A DNA stretch of 64,000 nt. Origin: VHCN01 sp964589935 (GTDB lineage: Bacteria > Verrucomicrobiota > Verrucomicrobiia > Limisphaerales > VHCN01). Of the stretch, positions 1 to 6,998 are shown in pieces; the stretch's first letter is position 1, and each line of letters starts with the position of its first letter. Both the position numbers and the translations under genes were made by a program. Location of the stretch: NCBI GenBank assembly GCA_964589935.1, contig CAZPVD010000007.1, positions 153,699-217,698 on the forward strand, given 5' to 3'. The notes beneath the pieces were generated by a model, which saw nothing but the letters and a program-made list of their open reading frames with translations, searched no databases and had not been told where the DNA came from.

Positions 1-797
1 CGCTTGTCGAACATATCCTTGAACGCTTCGAGGTTCGTCACCCGCTCGCCGCTGGCCACGGGCGTGGTAAGCGCGGCGTTAATCTTTGCAAGGCCATCCA
101 CGCACTCGGGCCAGCATGGCTCCTCGAAAAAATAGAGGCCATACGAGTCCAGCGCCTTGCCGAACTTCAGGCCCATCGCGGGCGAGGGGCGCGCGTGGCA
201 ATCCACCATGATGTCAATGTCCGGCCCCACGGCGTCGCGCATCGCGGCCACGGCGGCTTCGGCGGCCTTTACCGGCTTCTGACCCTCGATGGGCATCGTG
301 CTCGGCACGGCCATGCTCTTGAATGCGGTGAAGCCATCGGCCACCGCTGCGAGCGCGAGGTCGGCGAAGCGCTTGGCGTTGTCTGCGGGCGTTTGATAAA
401 AGTCCTCCATCTTCCCGCCGCCGAGATGGCAGTAGGTCCGCACGTAATCGCGCACCGGCCCGCCAAAAACTTTCGCCAGCGGCAGCCCCGCGACCTTCCC
501 GACAATGTCCCACAACGCGAGGTCAATGCCCGCGATGGCCGTCGCGCGCACGATGCCGTGTCCGTGCCAGAAGTGCTGGCGATACATCATCTGCCACAAG
601 TGCTCGGGCCGCGTCGGGTCCTCGCCCACGAGCAGCTCCGCGATGTCCTCGATGGCTCCGACGATGCTGCGCGTGTGCCATTCCAGCGTCGCCTCGCCCC
701 AGCCGATGAGCCCCGGCTGGTCGGTGACGACCTTCACAAACACCCAGTTCCGCATCCGCGCGTGGCAGACCAGTGTTTCGATTTTCTTGATTTTCAT
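1..797 (-). CDS. Galactonate-dehydratase-like enolase superfamily enzyme (3' end cut by window edge)
   Basis: The reverse frame is open from an ATG at 797 to the window edge, giving 265 residues of a mandelate racemase / muconate lactonizing family protein. It begins MKIKKIETLVCHARMRNWVF. The capping domain contains ATAIAGIDLALWDIVGK, and the barrel carries DIMVDCHARPSP followed by YFFEEP, the Asp/Glu metal-ligand pattern of D-galactonate dehydratases (DgoD type). The third ligand and the general base would lie beyond the edge. Such enzymes dehydrate an aldonic acid to a 2-keto-3-deoxy acid in the cytoplasm. It lies 85 bp after the ceramidase-like gene on the same strand, so it probably ends an operon with an MFS carrier. 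The substrate is inferred; a related acid-sugar dehydratase is equally possible. Confidence 0.85.
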   Translation of the reverse strand, partial: MKIKKIETLVCHARMRNWVFVKVVTDQPGLIGWGEATLEWHTRSIVGAIEDIAELLVGEDPTRPEHLWQMMYRQHFWHGHGIVRATAIAGIDLALWDIVGKVAGLPLAKVFGGPVRDYVRTYCHLGGGKMEDFYQTPADNAKRFADLALAAVADGFTAFKSMAVPSTMPIEGQKPVKAAEAAVAAMRDAVGPDIDIMVDCHARPSPAMGLKFGKALDSYGLYFFEEPCWPECVDGLAKINAALTTPVASGERVTNLEAFKDMFDK

Positions 798-806
798 GTG
801 CTTTGT

Positions 807-895
807 TTAGCCACGGATTGAACACGGATGAAACACGGAATGACTCTTAGCCTGTGCTTCGTTTCTGTGTTCAATCCGTGTTTCATCTGTGGCTC
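807..895. repeat. Inverted pair of CACGGAT-type repeats
   Basis: The gap between two minus-strand genes is almost filled by one arm at 811-838, built of CACGGATTGAA / CACGGATGAAA units, and a second arm in reverse orientation at 866-895. A 27-bp spacer separates them. The right arm runs into the end of the ceramidase-like gene and supplies its last codons and TGA stop. A related pair lies at 3954-4116. The transcript could fold into a long stem here, perhaps acting as a terminator or mRNA stabiliser (inference). Confidence 0.8.
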
Positions 896-2508
896 AAAAA
901 TTCCGCCATTCGTTTTGCAACTGATTCGATGACTCGTTCCAGACTCCCCGGCGCGACGACCGCGATGGTCTCCTGGTAAATCCCCGTCCCGTAAAGCTCA
1001 CGCGGAGGCAGATACGATGCGCCCCAGTCCGCCGCAATCGTCGCGACGATGATAGCTTTGCCGGGGAAGCGCCGGCGCAGCTCTGTCTGGAGCACGCTGT
1101 AAAACTCGCCTTGCACGCCGAGCCAGAATGCGTCGCCCATGCGCCAGAGCGTGACTTGTAGCGGGAACTGGTCGCCCGGCGGGAGTTGCGAGAGCCGGTG
1201 CAACAGGCGGCGCTTTCGCTCTGCCATCGCGCGACAATCGGCGGCCTTGGCCGGGTCGCCTGCCGCACGGGCTGCGTCTTCGCCAGCTTGAAACTGTTTC
1301 AACTCCGCCTCGACATGAGCCGCTGTCGGCTGGCCTGGGCGATACGGCAACTGCTCATTCCACCGCGTCACTTGCCACTCCAACTTCGCCGCGAGTTCGT
1401 CGGCGGACAACGGCTCGTGCGCCCACGCACCGAGCGTCGCGCCGGACACCACCGGACCCGTGTAGCGGAAGCGTGTGCCCGCCACCGGCAAGGCCGTCAG
1501 CGTCGAGAGCGCGGCATAAGCGAGCTGCCGGCCATTGCGGTCAGCAACAGCGGTGTCCCCGACAAAGCCCTCGACCGGCCCAAGCTCGGCGCTCGCGCCT
1601 TGCAGGAAGAGGCAGGGCGCGCCCGTCTCGCGCTCGACTACTTCGCGAAGCGCGCCGATGTAGTCGGGGCTGATTAGGGTGTTGTCCCACGCGAGCGTGG
1701 TCGGGTGGCAGGCGTAGTTCACGATGCTCGCGAGGAGCTTGCCGTCAGTGCCGGTGACGCGCGCAACGAGCACGGTGTCATCGGCCGGCGTGGCGGGATT
1801 GAAGCCGCAGGCCCAGAGCTTTCGTTCCGCATCCCAGAAATCGCGGTGCGCCGCGAGATTGCAGCGGCCGTTGCCGTAGGTGATGTCGGCGGGCGTGAGT
1901 TTGGCCAACGCCTCTTTCACCAACCCCGCCGCGCATTCCGCCACGCTCTTCAAATAGCCTGGAATCAAATCTCCGCCCGGCAGCGACGCACGCTCCAAGC
2001 CCATCAATCCAGCGCCGTGCGTGTGCGAGAAGACGACGAGGATGCTTTCCTTCGCCTGCCCAGTGGCTTGTGCGATGTGCGTGACGAGTTGCTGGTGCTC
2101 CACCGCGCCAAGCACGCAGTGGTCCAGCGCGAGGAGAATTTGGCGATTGCGTTCCTGGGGAGCGCACGCCTCTGGCGTGACGTTTTCGGCGTCCCGCCGA
2201 AATCCTCGTTCCACCAACTTCTCCGTCCCGGAACCCCCGGACGAATGTTCGGGCGCGACGCCCGAACTGGCACGCGGGACGCGTGCGCTCCCCATGCTTG
2301 CTTCGGAGTTCGTGCTCAAACTCTCCGCTGCCTCAAACACCGCCACCGTCGCGCGCAGCGGACGATGCACGCCAGTCGCGCGCTCGTGCTTCGCCGCGCC
2401 CCACATGCGGTGGTAGATGTTCGGCGGCGGCGTGATGTCGCCCCACGCGAGCGCGAAGCGGCAGCGGCTTTGCGGCGTGTTCACTTCGGTGATGGACGGT
2501 GTGTTCAT
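883..2508 (-). CDS. Neutral/alkaline ceramidase N-terminal-like protein carrying an in-frame palindromic element
   Basis: The 541-residue protein starts with the signature of the neutral/alkaline non-lysosomal ceramidase N-terminal family: WGDITPPPNIYHRMWGAAKH, then GVHRPLRATVAVFEA. Later come VVFSHTHGAG, VNYACHPTTL and FLQGASAELGP, typical of the metal-dependent amidase core. No signal peptide is visible. I chose the ATG at 2508 over a TTG two codons upstream because it sits 2 bp after the MFS stop codon. Residues about 72-117 do not belong to the family. They are encoded by a GC-rich palindromic repeat that splits the strand ending VAVFEAAE from RNRQILLALDH. In PVC bacteria many family members are of unknown substrate, so ceramide hydrolysis is not established. 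It is likely cotranscribed with the MFS gene. Confidence 0.8.
   Translation of the reverse strand: MNTPSITEVNTPQSRCRFALAWGDITPPPNIYHRMWGAAKHERATGVHRPLRATVAVFEAAESLSTNSEASMGSARVPRASSGVAPEHSSGGSGTEKLVERGFRRDAENVTPEACAPQERNRQILLALDHCVLGAVEHQQLVTHIAQATGQAKESILVVFSHTHGAGLMGLERASLPGGDLIPGYLKSVAECAAGLVKEALAKLTPADITYGNGRCNLAAHRDFWDAERKLWACGFNPATPADDTVLVARVTGTDGKLLASIVNYACHPTTLAWDNTLISPDYIGALREVVERETGAPCLFLQGASAELGPVEGFVGDTAVADRNGRQLAYAALSTLTALPVAGTRFRYTGPVVSGATLGAWAHEPLSADELAAKLEWQVTRWNEQLPYRPGQPTAAHVEAELKQFQAGEDAARAAGDPAKAADCRAMAERKRRLLHRLSQLPPGDQFPLQVTLWRMGDAFWLGVQGEFYSVLQTELRRRFPGKAIIVATIAADWGASYLPPRELYGTGIYQETIAVVAPGSLERVIESVAKRMAEFLSHR
2157..2293 (-). mobile_element. Palindromic interspersed element, copy 1, inside the ceramidase-like gene
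   Basis: A 137-bp unit bounded by perfect 13-bp inverted repeats, GGGGAGCGCACGC at 2157-2169 and its complement at 2281-2293. Inside are four perfect hairpins: 2165-2179 (6-bp stem), 2184-2202 (7-bp stem, loop GTCCC), 2247-2267 (8-bp stem, loop GCGAC) and 2270-2286 (6-bp stem, loop GGGAC). A less structured core of about 45 bp separates the two halves. On the coding strand it reads MGSARVPRASSGVAPEH and onwards without a stop. It has no transposase and so would need to move in trans (inference). Confidence 0.85.
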
Positions 2509-2510
2509 GC

Positions 2511-3950
2511 TCAAGCCGGCGACGTGTTCCGCGCGAGTGATTGTTCAACGATGTTGCCTTCCGGCTTGAGAAGCAACCAGAACAGCGCGCCGCCGACGTA
2601 GAGCGCGCCGAACACCACCAGCACCGCGTCCCAACTGCGGAACTCCTTCAGCAGCCACGGCGCGGCGATGGGGAACGCCCACGCGCCGAGGTTGCCCATC
2701 ATGTTCATCGTGGCGTTGACGGCGGCGACGTGCGGCCCGCCCATGTCAATCGTGATGGTGTAGCCGCACGGCCCGGCGAGCGCGGCGAAGAACGAGCCGG
2801 CGCTGATGACGAGCACCGCGGCGAGCGCGTCCGCGATGAACATCGAGCCGAAGATGAGCAGCGCGCACACGAACAGGCACGTCGCGCCCATGAACTTGCG
2901 CGCGATGGCGCGGCTGCCGGTGCGCTTGAGGAGCCAGTCGGACAACGCGCCGCCCACGATGCCCCCGAGCACCACGCCGAGCAGCGGCAGCATGTTGAGG
3001 AAGCCGCTGCGCGCGATGCCCACGCCGCGCGTCTCCTGCAAGTAAGTGGCGAACCAACTCGTGAAAAACATGTAGCCCGCCGCGCGGCAGACCTGCTGGC
3101 CGCAAATCCACCAGAGCGCCGGGCTGCTCGCGAGCAAGCGCCACGGAGTTTGTTCGGGGAGCGCACGCGTCCCGCGTGCTTCCGGCGGCGTCGCGCCGCC
3201 GTTCGTTTCAAGTAACTTGGCGTTTTCGATTTTGGAAAGTGAGTGGGACGAGTTCTCGGCGGGACGCCGAGAACTGCACGCGAGACGCGTGCGCTCCCCA
3301 TCGCCCAGGTTTCCTTCAATCAACTCCGCTTCCGCCGCATTCACCGACCGATGCGCGCGCGGTTCGTCGCGGAACCATTTCCAAAACCACGCGGCCCACA
3401 GCAGTCCGGGCACGCCGAAAAGCAGGAACGTCAGCCGCCAGTTCCAGCCGGGCGCGACGCGCGGTTCGAGCACTTCGAGCAGCACGCCGGTGAGCCACGC
3501 GCACAACGCGCCGCCGACGGACATGAAGCTGCCGAGCGAGCCGGTCGCGAGCGCGCGGCCCGTTTTGGGAAACCACTTCGCCACCGTCACGGTGCAGACG
3601 GGAAACAACCCCGCCTGCGCCACGCCTTGCACGATGCGCGCCACGACGAATCCAGCCAGCCCGCCGACGAACGCCGTCGCCGCCGTGGCGACGGACCAAA
3701 CGGCAGCGAAAAGCGGCAGCGCACGGCGCGAACCTACGCGCTGTCCGAATTGCGCGGCGGGAATTTGGCAAAGCGCGTAGCTGAAGAAAAATGCGCTCAT
3801 CAGCCAGCCGGATTGCTCCTTCGACAAACCAAGGTCGCCGCGCACGGTGCTTTCGGCGACAGCGATGGCGTTGCGCGCGACGTAGGAGAGCGCGGCGGCG
3901 GCGCACAGGCCGGCGAGGACGATGAAGCGCGTGTGCGTCGGCGCATTCAT
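2511..3950 (-). CDS. MFS transporter (ACS / hexuronate-glucarate type) with an in-frame palindromic element
   Basis: The 479-residue membrane protein begins MNAPTHTRFIVLAGLCAAAALSY..., with the family hallmarks SYVARNAIAVAES, GWLMSAFFFSYALCQIPAAQFGQRVGSRRAL and FPVCTVTVAKWFPKTGRALA. It resembles anion:cation symporters that import sugar acids such as glucarate, galactonate or hexuronates. I chose the ATG at 3950; the longer TTG frame would translate repeat DNA. Helices 1-6 and 7-12 are separated by a cytoplasmic loop whose residues about 217-265 come from a GC-rich palindromic element, lying between ...AELIEGNL and TPWRLLASSPALWW. The reading frame is intact, so the carrier may still work with an enlarged loop. 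It precedes the ceramidase-like gene by 2 bp. Confidence 0.88.
   Translation of the reverse strand: MNAPTHTRFIVLAGLCAAAALSYVARNAIAVAESTVRGDLGLSKEQSGWLMSAFFFSYALCQIPAAQFGQRVGSRRALPLFAAVWSVATAATAFVGGLAGFVVARIVQGVAQAGLFPVCTVTVAKWFPKTGRALATGSLGSFMSVGGALCAWLTGVLLEVLEPRVAPGWNWRLTFLLFGVPGLLWAAWFWKWFRDEPRAHRSVNAAEAELIEGNLGDGERTRLACSSRRPAENSSHSLSKIENAKLLETNGGATPPEARGTRALPEQTPWRLLASSPALWWICGQQVCRAAGYMFFTSWFATYLQETRGVGIARSGFLNMLPLLGVVLGGIVGGALSDWLLKRTGSRAIARKFMGATCLFVCALLIFGSMFIADALAAVLVISAGSFFAALAGPCGYTITIDMGGPHVAAVNATMNMMGNLGAWAFPIAAPWLLKEFRSWDAVLVVFGALYVGGALFWLLLKPEGNIVEQSLARNTSPA
3156..3299 (+). mobile_element. Palindromic interspersed element, copy 2, inside the MFS gene
   Basis: A 144-bp unit, exactly 48 codons, with the same 13-bp terminal inverted repeats as the first copy, at 3156-3168 and 3287-3299. 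It has four perfect hairpins: 3163-3179 (loop GTCCC), 3183-3201 (loop GTCGC), 3251-3275 (10-bp stem, loop GGGAC) and 3276-3292 (loop GAGAC). The order of loops shows that this copy is inverted relative to copy 1. Stems differ in sequence between copies but stay paired. On the coding strand of the MFS gene it reads DGERTRLACSSRRPAEN and onwards without a stop, in a different frame from copy 1. Confidence 0.85.
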
Positions 3951-3953
3951 CTT

Positions 3954-4116
3954 GGCCACGGATGGAACACGGATTGAACACAGACAAGAATCAGGAACGC
4001 AGGAAGGCAGGAACGAAGCTGACAGATTCTCTTGCAAACGCCTTGGGGCAGCGCAGGCTTCCTCACGAGTTCGCTCCCTAATCCGTGTTTCATCTGTGTT
4101 TCATCCGTGGCTAAAG
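3954..4116. repeat. Inverted pair of CACGGAT-type repeats around an AGGAACGC-type repeat
   Basis: The left arm at 3954-3985 starts 4 bp beyond the MFS start codon and consists of CACGGATGGAA / CACGGATTGAA units. The right arm at 4079-4116 is the reverse complement type (ATCCGTGTTTCATC). Between them, 3984-4016 holds ACAAGAATCAGG followed by AGGAACGC / AGGAAGGC iterations. The right arm overlaps the amidohydrolase stop: its TAG comes from the repeat edge. Together with the pair at 807-895 it fills the spaces of this gene set. Confidence 0.78.
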
Positions 4117-4974
4117 ATTTGCCTTCTGTGGCTCCAAGCCGAGCAGCTTGAGGCTGTCCCGTTGAATCATCGCCTCGATTTGGTTCACATCGAGGCGCGG
4201 GAGCTTCGTTCCCCCCAACATGTCATTCAGCGCGCGCAGGCCGGCGATGCTGGCGTTGACGGTCGTGAACGGGTAGTCGGTGCCGAAGAGGAGCTTGGGC
4301 CAAACGCCGTATTCCTGCGCGAGCATCAGGCTGTGGTAGAGCTGGAAGGGCCGGTAGTGCAGCGCGCTCACGTCGGCGAAGACGTTGTCGTGCTTGCGGA
4401 TGGTGACGAGGCACTCGGCTTCGTAGGGATGGCCGAGATGCGCGAGGATGATTTTGACGCCGGGAAATTTCAGCGCGACCGGCTCGATGAGGCGCGGCAG
4501 CGTGAAAGCCAGCGGGGCTTGCGCAATGAACGTCGTGCCCGCGTGCAACAGCACCGGCAACGCGTGCCGCTCGGCGTAACGCCAGAGCGGGTCGAGGCGC
4601 GGGTCGTCCATGCTGAAGCCGGCATACATGGGCAGCAGCTTGATGCCGCGTAGGCCCAGTTCCTCGTGGCCCGCGCGCAGCTCGCGCTCCCAGCCGTCCT
4701 GCGTCGGGTCCACGGAGAGGAAGCCGACGAGCCGGTCCGGATGCGCGGCGACGTAGTCCGCCACATATTGGTCGTCCACCCAAACGCCGCTCAGGCGCGC
4801 CTTGCCGCCAAAGACGATGGTGCGCGTCTCCGCCGGAGCGCTGGCCGCGTAGTCCTCGAACCGCACGCGCAAGTCCATCGCCTGCCCGCCCCGCGCGCGC
4901 TGTGCCCGCCGGATGAAGTCGGCGGAGAAATCCCCGGGGAACCGCCAGAAGTGGGAGTGGACGTCAATGGTCAT
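4111..4974 (-). CDS. Amidohydrolase-2 family metal-dependent hydrolase
   Basis: The 287-residue TIM-barrel protein belongs to the amidohydrolase-2 / ACMSD-like family. It shows the N-terminal HxH motif in MTIDVHSHFWRF, the strand motif GFLSVDP, a His in LLHAG, the LAHLGHP motif and LLFGTDYPF with the conserved Asp near the C-terminus. These residues normally hold a divalent metal for hydrolysis or non-oxidative decarboxylation. No signal peptide is present, so it acts in the cytoplasm. It is upstream of the MFS gene on the same strand, with 160 bp of repeat-rich DNA between them, and would fit lactone hydrolysis in sugar-acid catabolism (inference; the real substrate cannot be read from sequence). 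Confidence 0.85.
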   Translation of the reverse strand: MTIDVHSHFWRFPGDFSADFIRRAQRARGGQAMDLRVRFEDYAASAPAETRTIVFGGKARLSGVWVDDQYVADYVAAHPDRLVGFLSVDPTQDGWERELRAGHEELGLRGIKLLPMYAGFSMDDPRLDPLWRYAERHALPVLLHAGTTFIAQAPLAFTLPRLIEPVALKFPGVKIILAHLGHPYEAECLVTIRKHDNVFADVSALHYRPFQLYHSLMLAQEYGVWPKLLFGTDYPFTTVNASIAGLRALNDMLGGTKLPRLDVNQIEAMIQRDSLKLLGLEPQKANL

Positions 4975-5034
4975 GCTGAATTTGCCGGACTTCTAGAAAC
5001 ACTGACGAATAAGTTGTGTCTCATCCACATAGCC

Positions 5035-5829
5035 TCATTCACGGTGCTTCGCCTCGCCTAACAAATCAGCGAGTTCAGCGAAGAAGGGCTCAATGTTGAT
5101 AATGAGGACGACTCTGTCTTTGCCGCCGCTCGTGAAGTCACCTATCTGAATAAGTCCTTGCTCACCGATGAATGGCCCCGAACCTGCCCAACACTGAATC
5201 CAACCCTCTCTGTTAGTTGGTCCGGCTAGCATCGAAGATGGCAAGCAACGCACCATTGCTGCCTCGTGAGTGAGCACAGAATCAAAGATAAACTGTTGAG
5301 CACTTGTAAAAAATGGCTTCTTGAAACCAAGTTGTCTAAGCCCTTCCACGACTTGAGACAGCATAAATGGGTTGGCGTGCATTCTGACGGTGCCTGGTCT
5401 TGACATCTCAATCGAAACAAGCCGTTTGGCGATCATGTCCGTGTTGTTCCGAGGTTGGCTGCTAATCACGGGAGGTTTAATGACCGGAGGAATTGTATTG
5501 GTGGCCTCGCCTCTGTTGGCTTGTGCCTGATCGGGCGGCAAAACGACGTCATCTCGAATTCGCCGAGACATCTCGATCATACGCTGGCCAGTTGGTGTCC
5601 CCAGTTCATCCCTGATTCTGAGAACAAACATTGGGTCAATAGGTAAGCGTTTGCGAAATACTAGTTCAGCCCTAATTTGATCCAGCGTTGGCTTATCGTA
5701 GAAGTGGTCAGTCAGCGCCATCGAAAGAGCAATCTCATCAAGGTTGACGGGTTGTGCACCACACGCTTCACACCAATTAAATGCTCCAGTCTTAAATGCT
5801 CCGCATTTGAAACAAATGGCAACTGTCAT
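5035..5829 (-). CDS. Zinc-ribbon protein of unknown function, low G+C
   Basis: The 264-residue protein begins MTVAICFKCGAF and has a second knuckle WCEACGAQP, a compact CxxC...CxxC zinc ribbon in the first 26 residues. A helical region (residues 30-90), a proline-rich linker (IPPVIKPPVISSQP) and a C-terminal domain of about 140 residues without recognisable motifs follow. The gene and its flanks (about 4980-5940) are clearly poorer in G+C and less codon-biased than all neighbours, as expected for recent acquisition. It is probably real: it has an ATG start, a good length and no strong competing frame. I do not recognise the family. Confidence 0.65.
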   Translation of the reverse strand: MTVAICFKCGAFKTGAFNWCEACGAQPVNLDEIALSMALTDHFYDKPTLDQIRAELVFRKRLPIDPMFVLRIRDELGTPTGQRMIEMSRRIRDDVVLPPDQAQANRGEATNTIPPVIKPPVISSQPRNNTDMIAKRLVSIEMSRPGTVRMHANPFMLSQVVEGLRQLGFKKPFFTSAQQFIFDSVLTHEAAMVRCLPSSMLAGPTNREGWIQCWAGSGPFIGEQGLIQIGDFTSGGKDRVVLIINIEPFFAELADLLGEAKHRE

Positions 5830-5931
5830 AAATTGTATGAGTGAATTCGATCATTGAGCTTGCTGACAAGGAATCGGTCAACAGCCTGTTCATTCTCTTG
5901 TGCTAGCTTCTTCATTTGTATCAAGTTGTAG

Positions 5932-6894
5932 TTAAGCAATCGCCTCGATCATCCGGTCAAACAGCCTTTCCACTTCGCGCGTGGTTTCGGCATCGAGGCG
6001 GAAGCCGACGGGGCCGCGGACGAGCGTGTTCTTGAAGATGCCTTGGCGCACGAGTAGGTGTTTCTCCACGGCGAGGAAGGCGTCGAGGCTGGTCTGCATC
6101 GAGATGAGCGCGGCGAGCGGGCCGTGGATGCGGTCGGCTTTTTCAGTGTCGGCATTTTGCAACGCATTCCACAGCGGGACGAGGCCGCGGATGAGGTCCG
6201 CGCCTGGCATGGTGCCGACGATGCCGCGCCGGAAGGAGTCCACGAGCGCGATGCCGCCGGTGCCCTCGAAGACGCGCGCGCGACTGCCCGTGGCGTCGCG
6301 CAGTTCGGAGAGCTTAGGGCCGATGGGGCTGGCCTCGGGCTTGTAGAGCACGCGCTCGGGGCTGAACTCGTCGAGCAGCCGCGCCTGCATGGCGATGGGC
6401 ATGGGCTTGCCGACGTAGCCGCTGGCGTCCTGCACGATGACCGGGATGCGGATGGCTTCGATAATGCGTCGGTAGTAGGCAAGCAGTTCGCCTTCGCCGA
6501 TGCCCACGGACACGGGCGGAATCGCCATCACCGCGTCCGCACCGACGGACTCGGCGTGCCGCGCGTAACGCTCGGCGACCTTGCTCGACTCCGCGCCGAC
6601 GCTGATGACCACCACGCCGCGCGCGTGGCCGAACTTGCACGCGGCGGCGGCGAGTTCCTCCCGCTCCTCGCTGCTGAGGCGCAGCGTCTCGGACACCATC
6701 GCCATCACGATGCCGTGCGCGCCGCAATCGTGGAGCCAGGCGATCTCGCGTTCGAGCGTGGCGAAGTCAATCGTCTCGTCGAAATGGTAGGGCGTTTGAA
6801 AAACAGGCAGGACGCCGCGCAGTTCGCGCCGCGAAGAAGTTGATTTCTTCGACAACAAGGATGCGGACGACGAGGAGAACGATTTCTTTCGCAT
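5932..6894 (-). CDS. DapA / N-acetylneuraminate lyase family protein
   Basis: This 320-residue class I aldolase-type TIM barrel (dihydrodipicolinate synthase family) has the start motif RGVLPVFQTPYHFDETID, the loop MAMVSETLRLSSEEREEL in place of the usual G-T/S-T-GE loop, and RVLYKPEASP carrying the expected Schiff-base lysine. GTGGIALVDSFRRGIVGTMPG matches the later conserved glycine-rich segment. I started it at the ATG at 6894; the N-terminus (MRKKSFSSSSASLL) is unusually basic and serine-rich before the barrel begins. In this context an enzyme acting on 2-keto-3-deoxy sugar acids (aldolase or dehydratase) is more likely than lysine biosynthesis, but that is inference. It is cytoplasmic and divergent from the LRR gene. 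Confidence 0.83.
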   Translation of the reverse strand: MRKKSFSSSSASLLSKKSTSSRRELRGVLPVFQTPYHFDETIDFATLEREIAWLHDCGAHGIVMAMVSETLRLSSEEREELAAAACKFGHARGVVVISVGAESSKVAERYARHAESVGADAVMAIPPVSVGIGEGELLAYYRRIIEAIRIPVIVQDASGYVGKPMPIAMQARLLDEFSPERVLYKPEASPIGPKLSELRDATGSRARVFEGTGGIALVDSFRRGIVGTMPGADLIRGLVPLWNALQNADTEKADRIHGPLAALISMQTSLDAFLAVEKHLLVRQGIFKNTLVRGPVGFRLDAETTREVERLFDRMIEAIA

Positions 6895-6998
6895 GGGACG
6901 CAGTTCAATCCCACTTCGGCGTTGGTGATTCAAGGCAATTTGCCGGACTTGAACAGTCTTTACATCGCGACACGCGAAATTCATCCTCGCGCCTCATC

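Noticed and set aside
2157..3299. Treating the GC-rich palindromes as rho-independent terminators or small genes.
   Set aside because: They lie inside two intact protein frames, have no T-run, and the tiny frames they create (MGSARV type) are by-products of the repeat.
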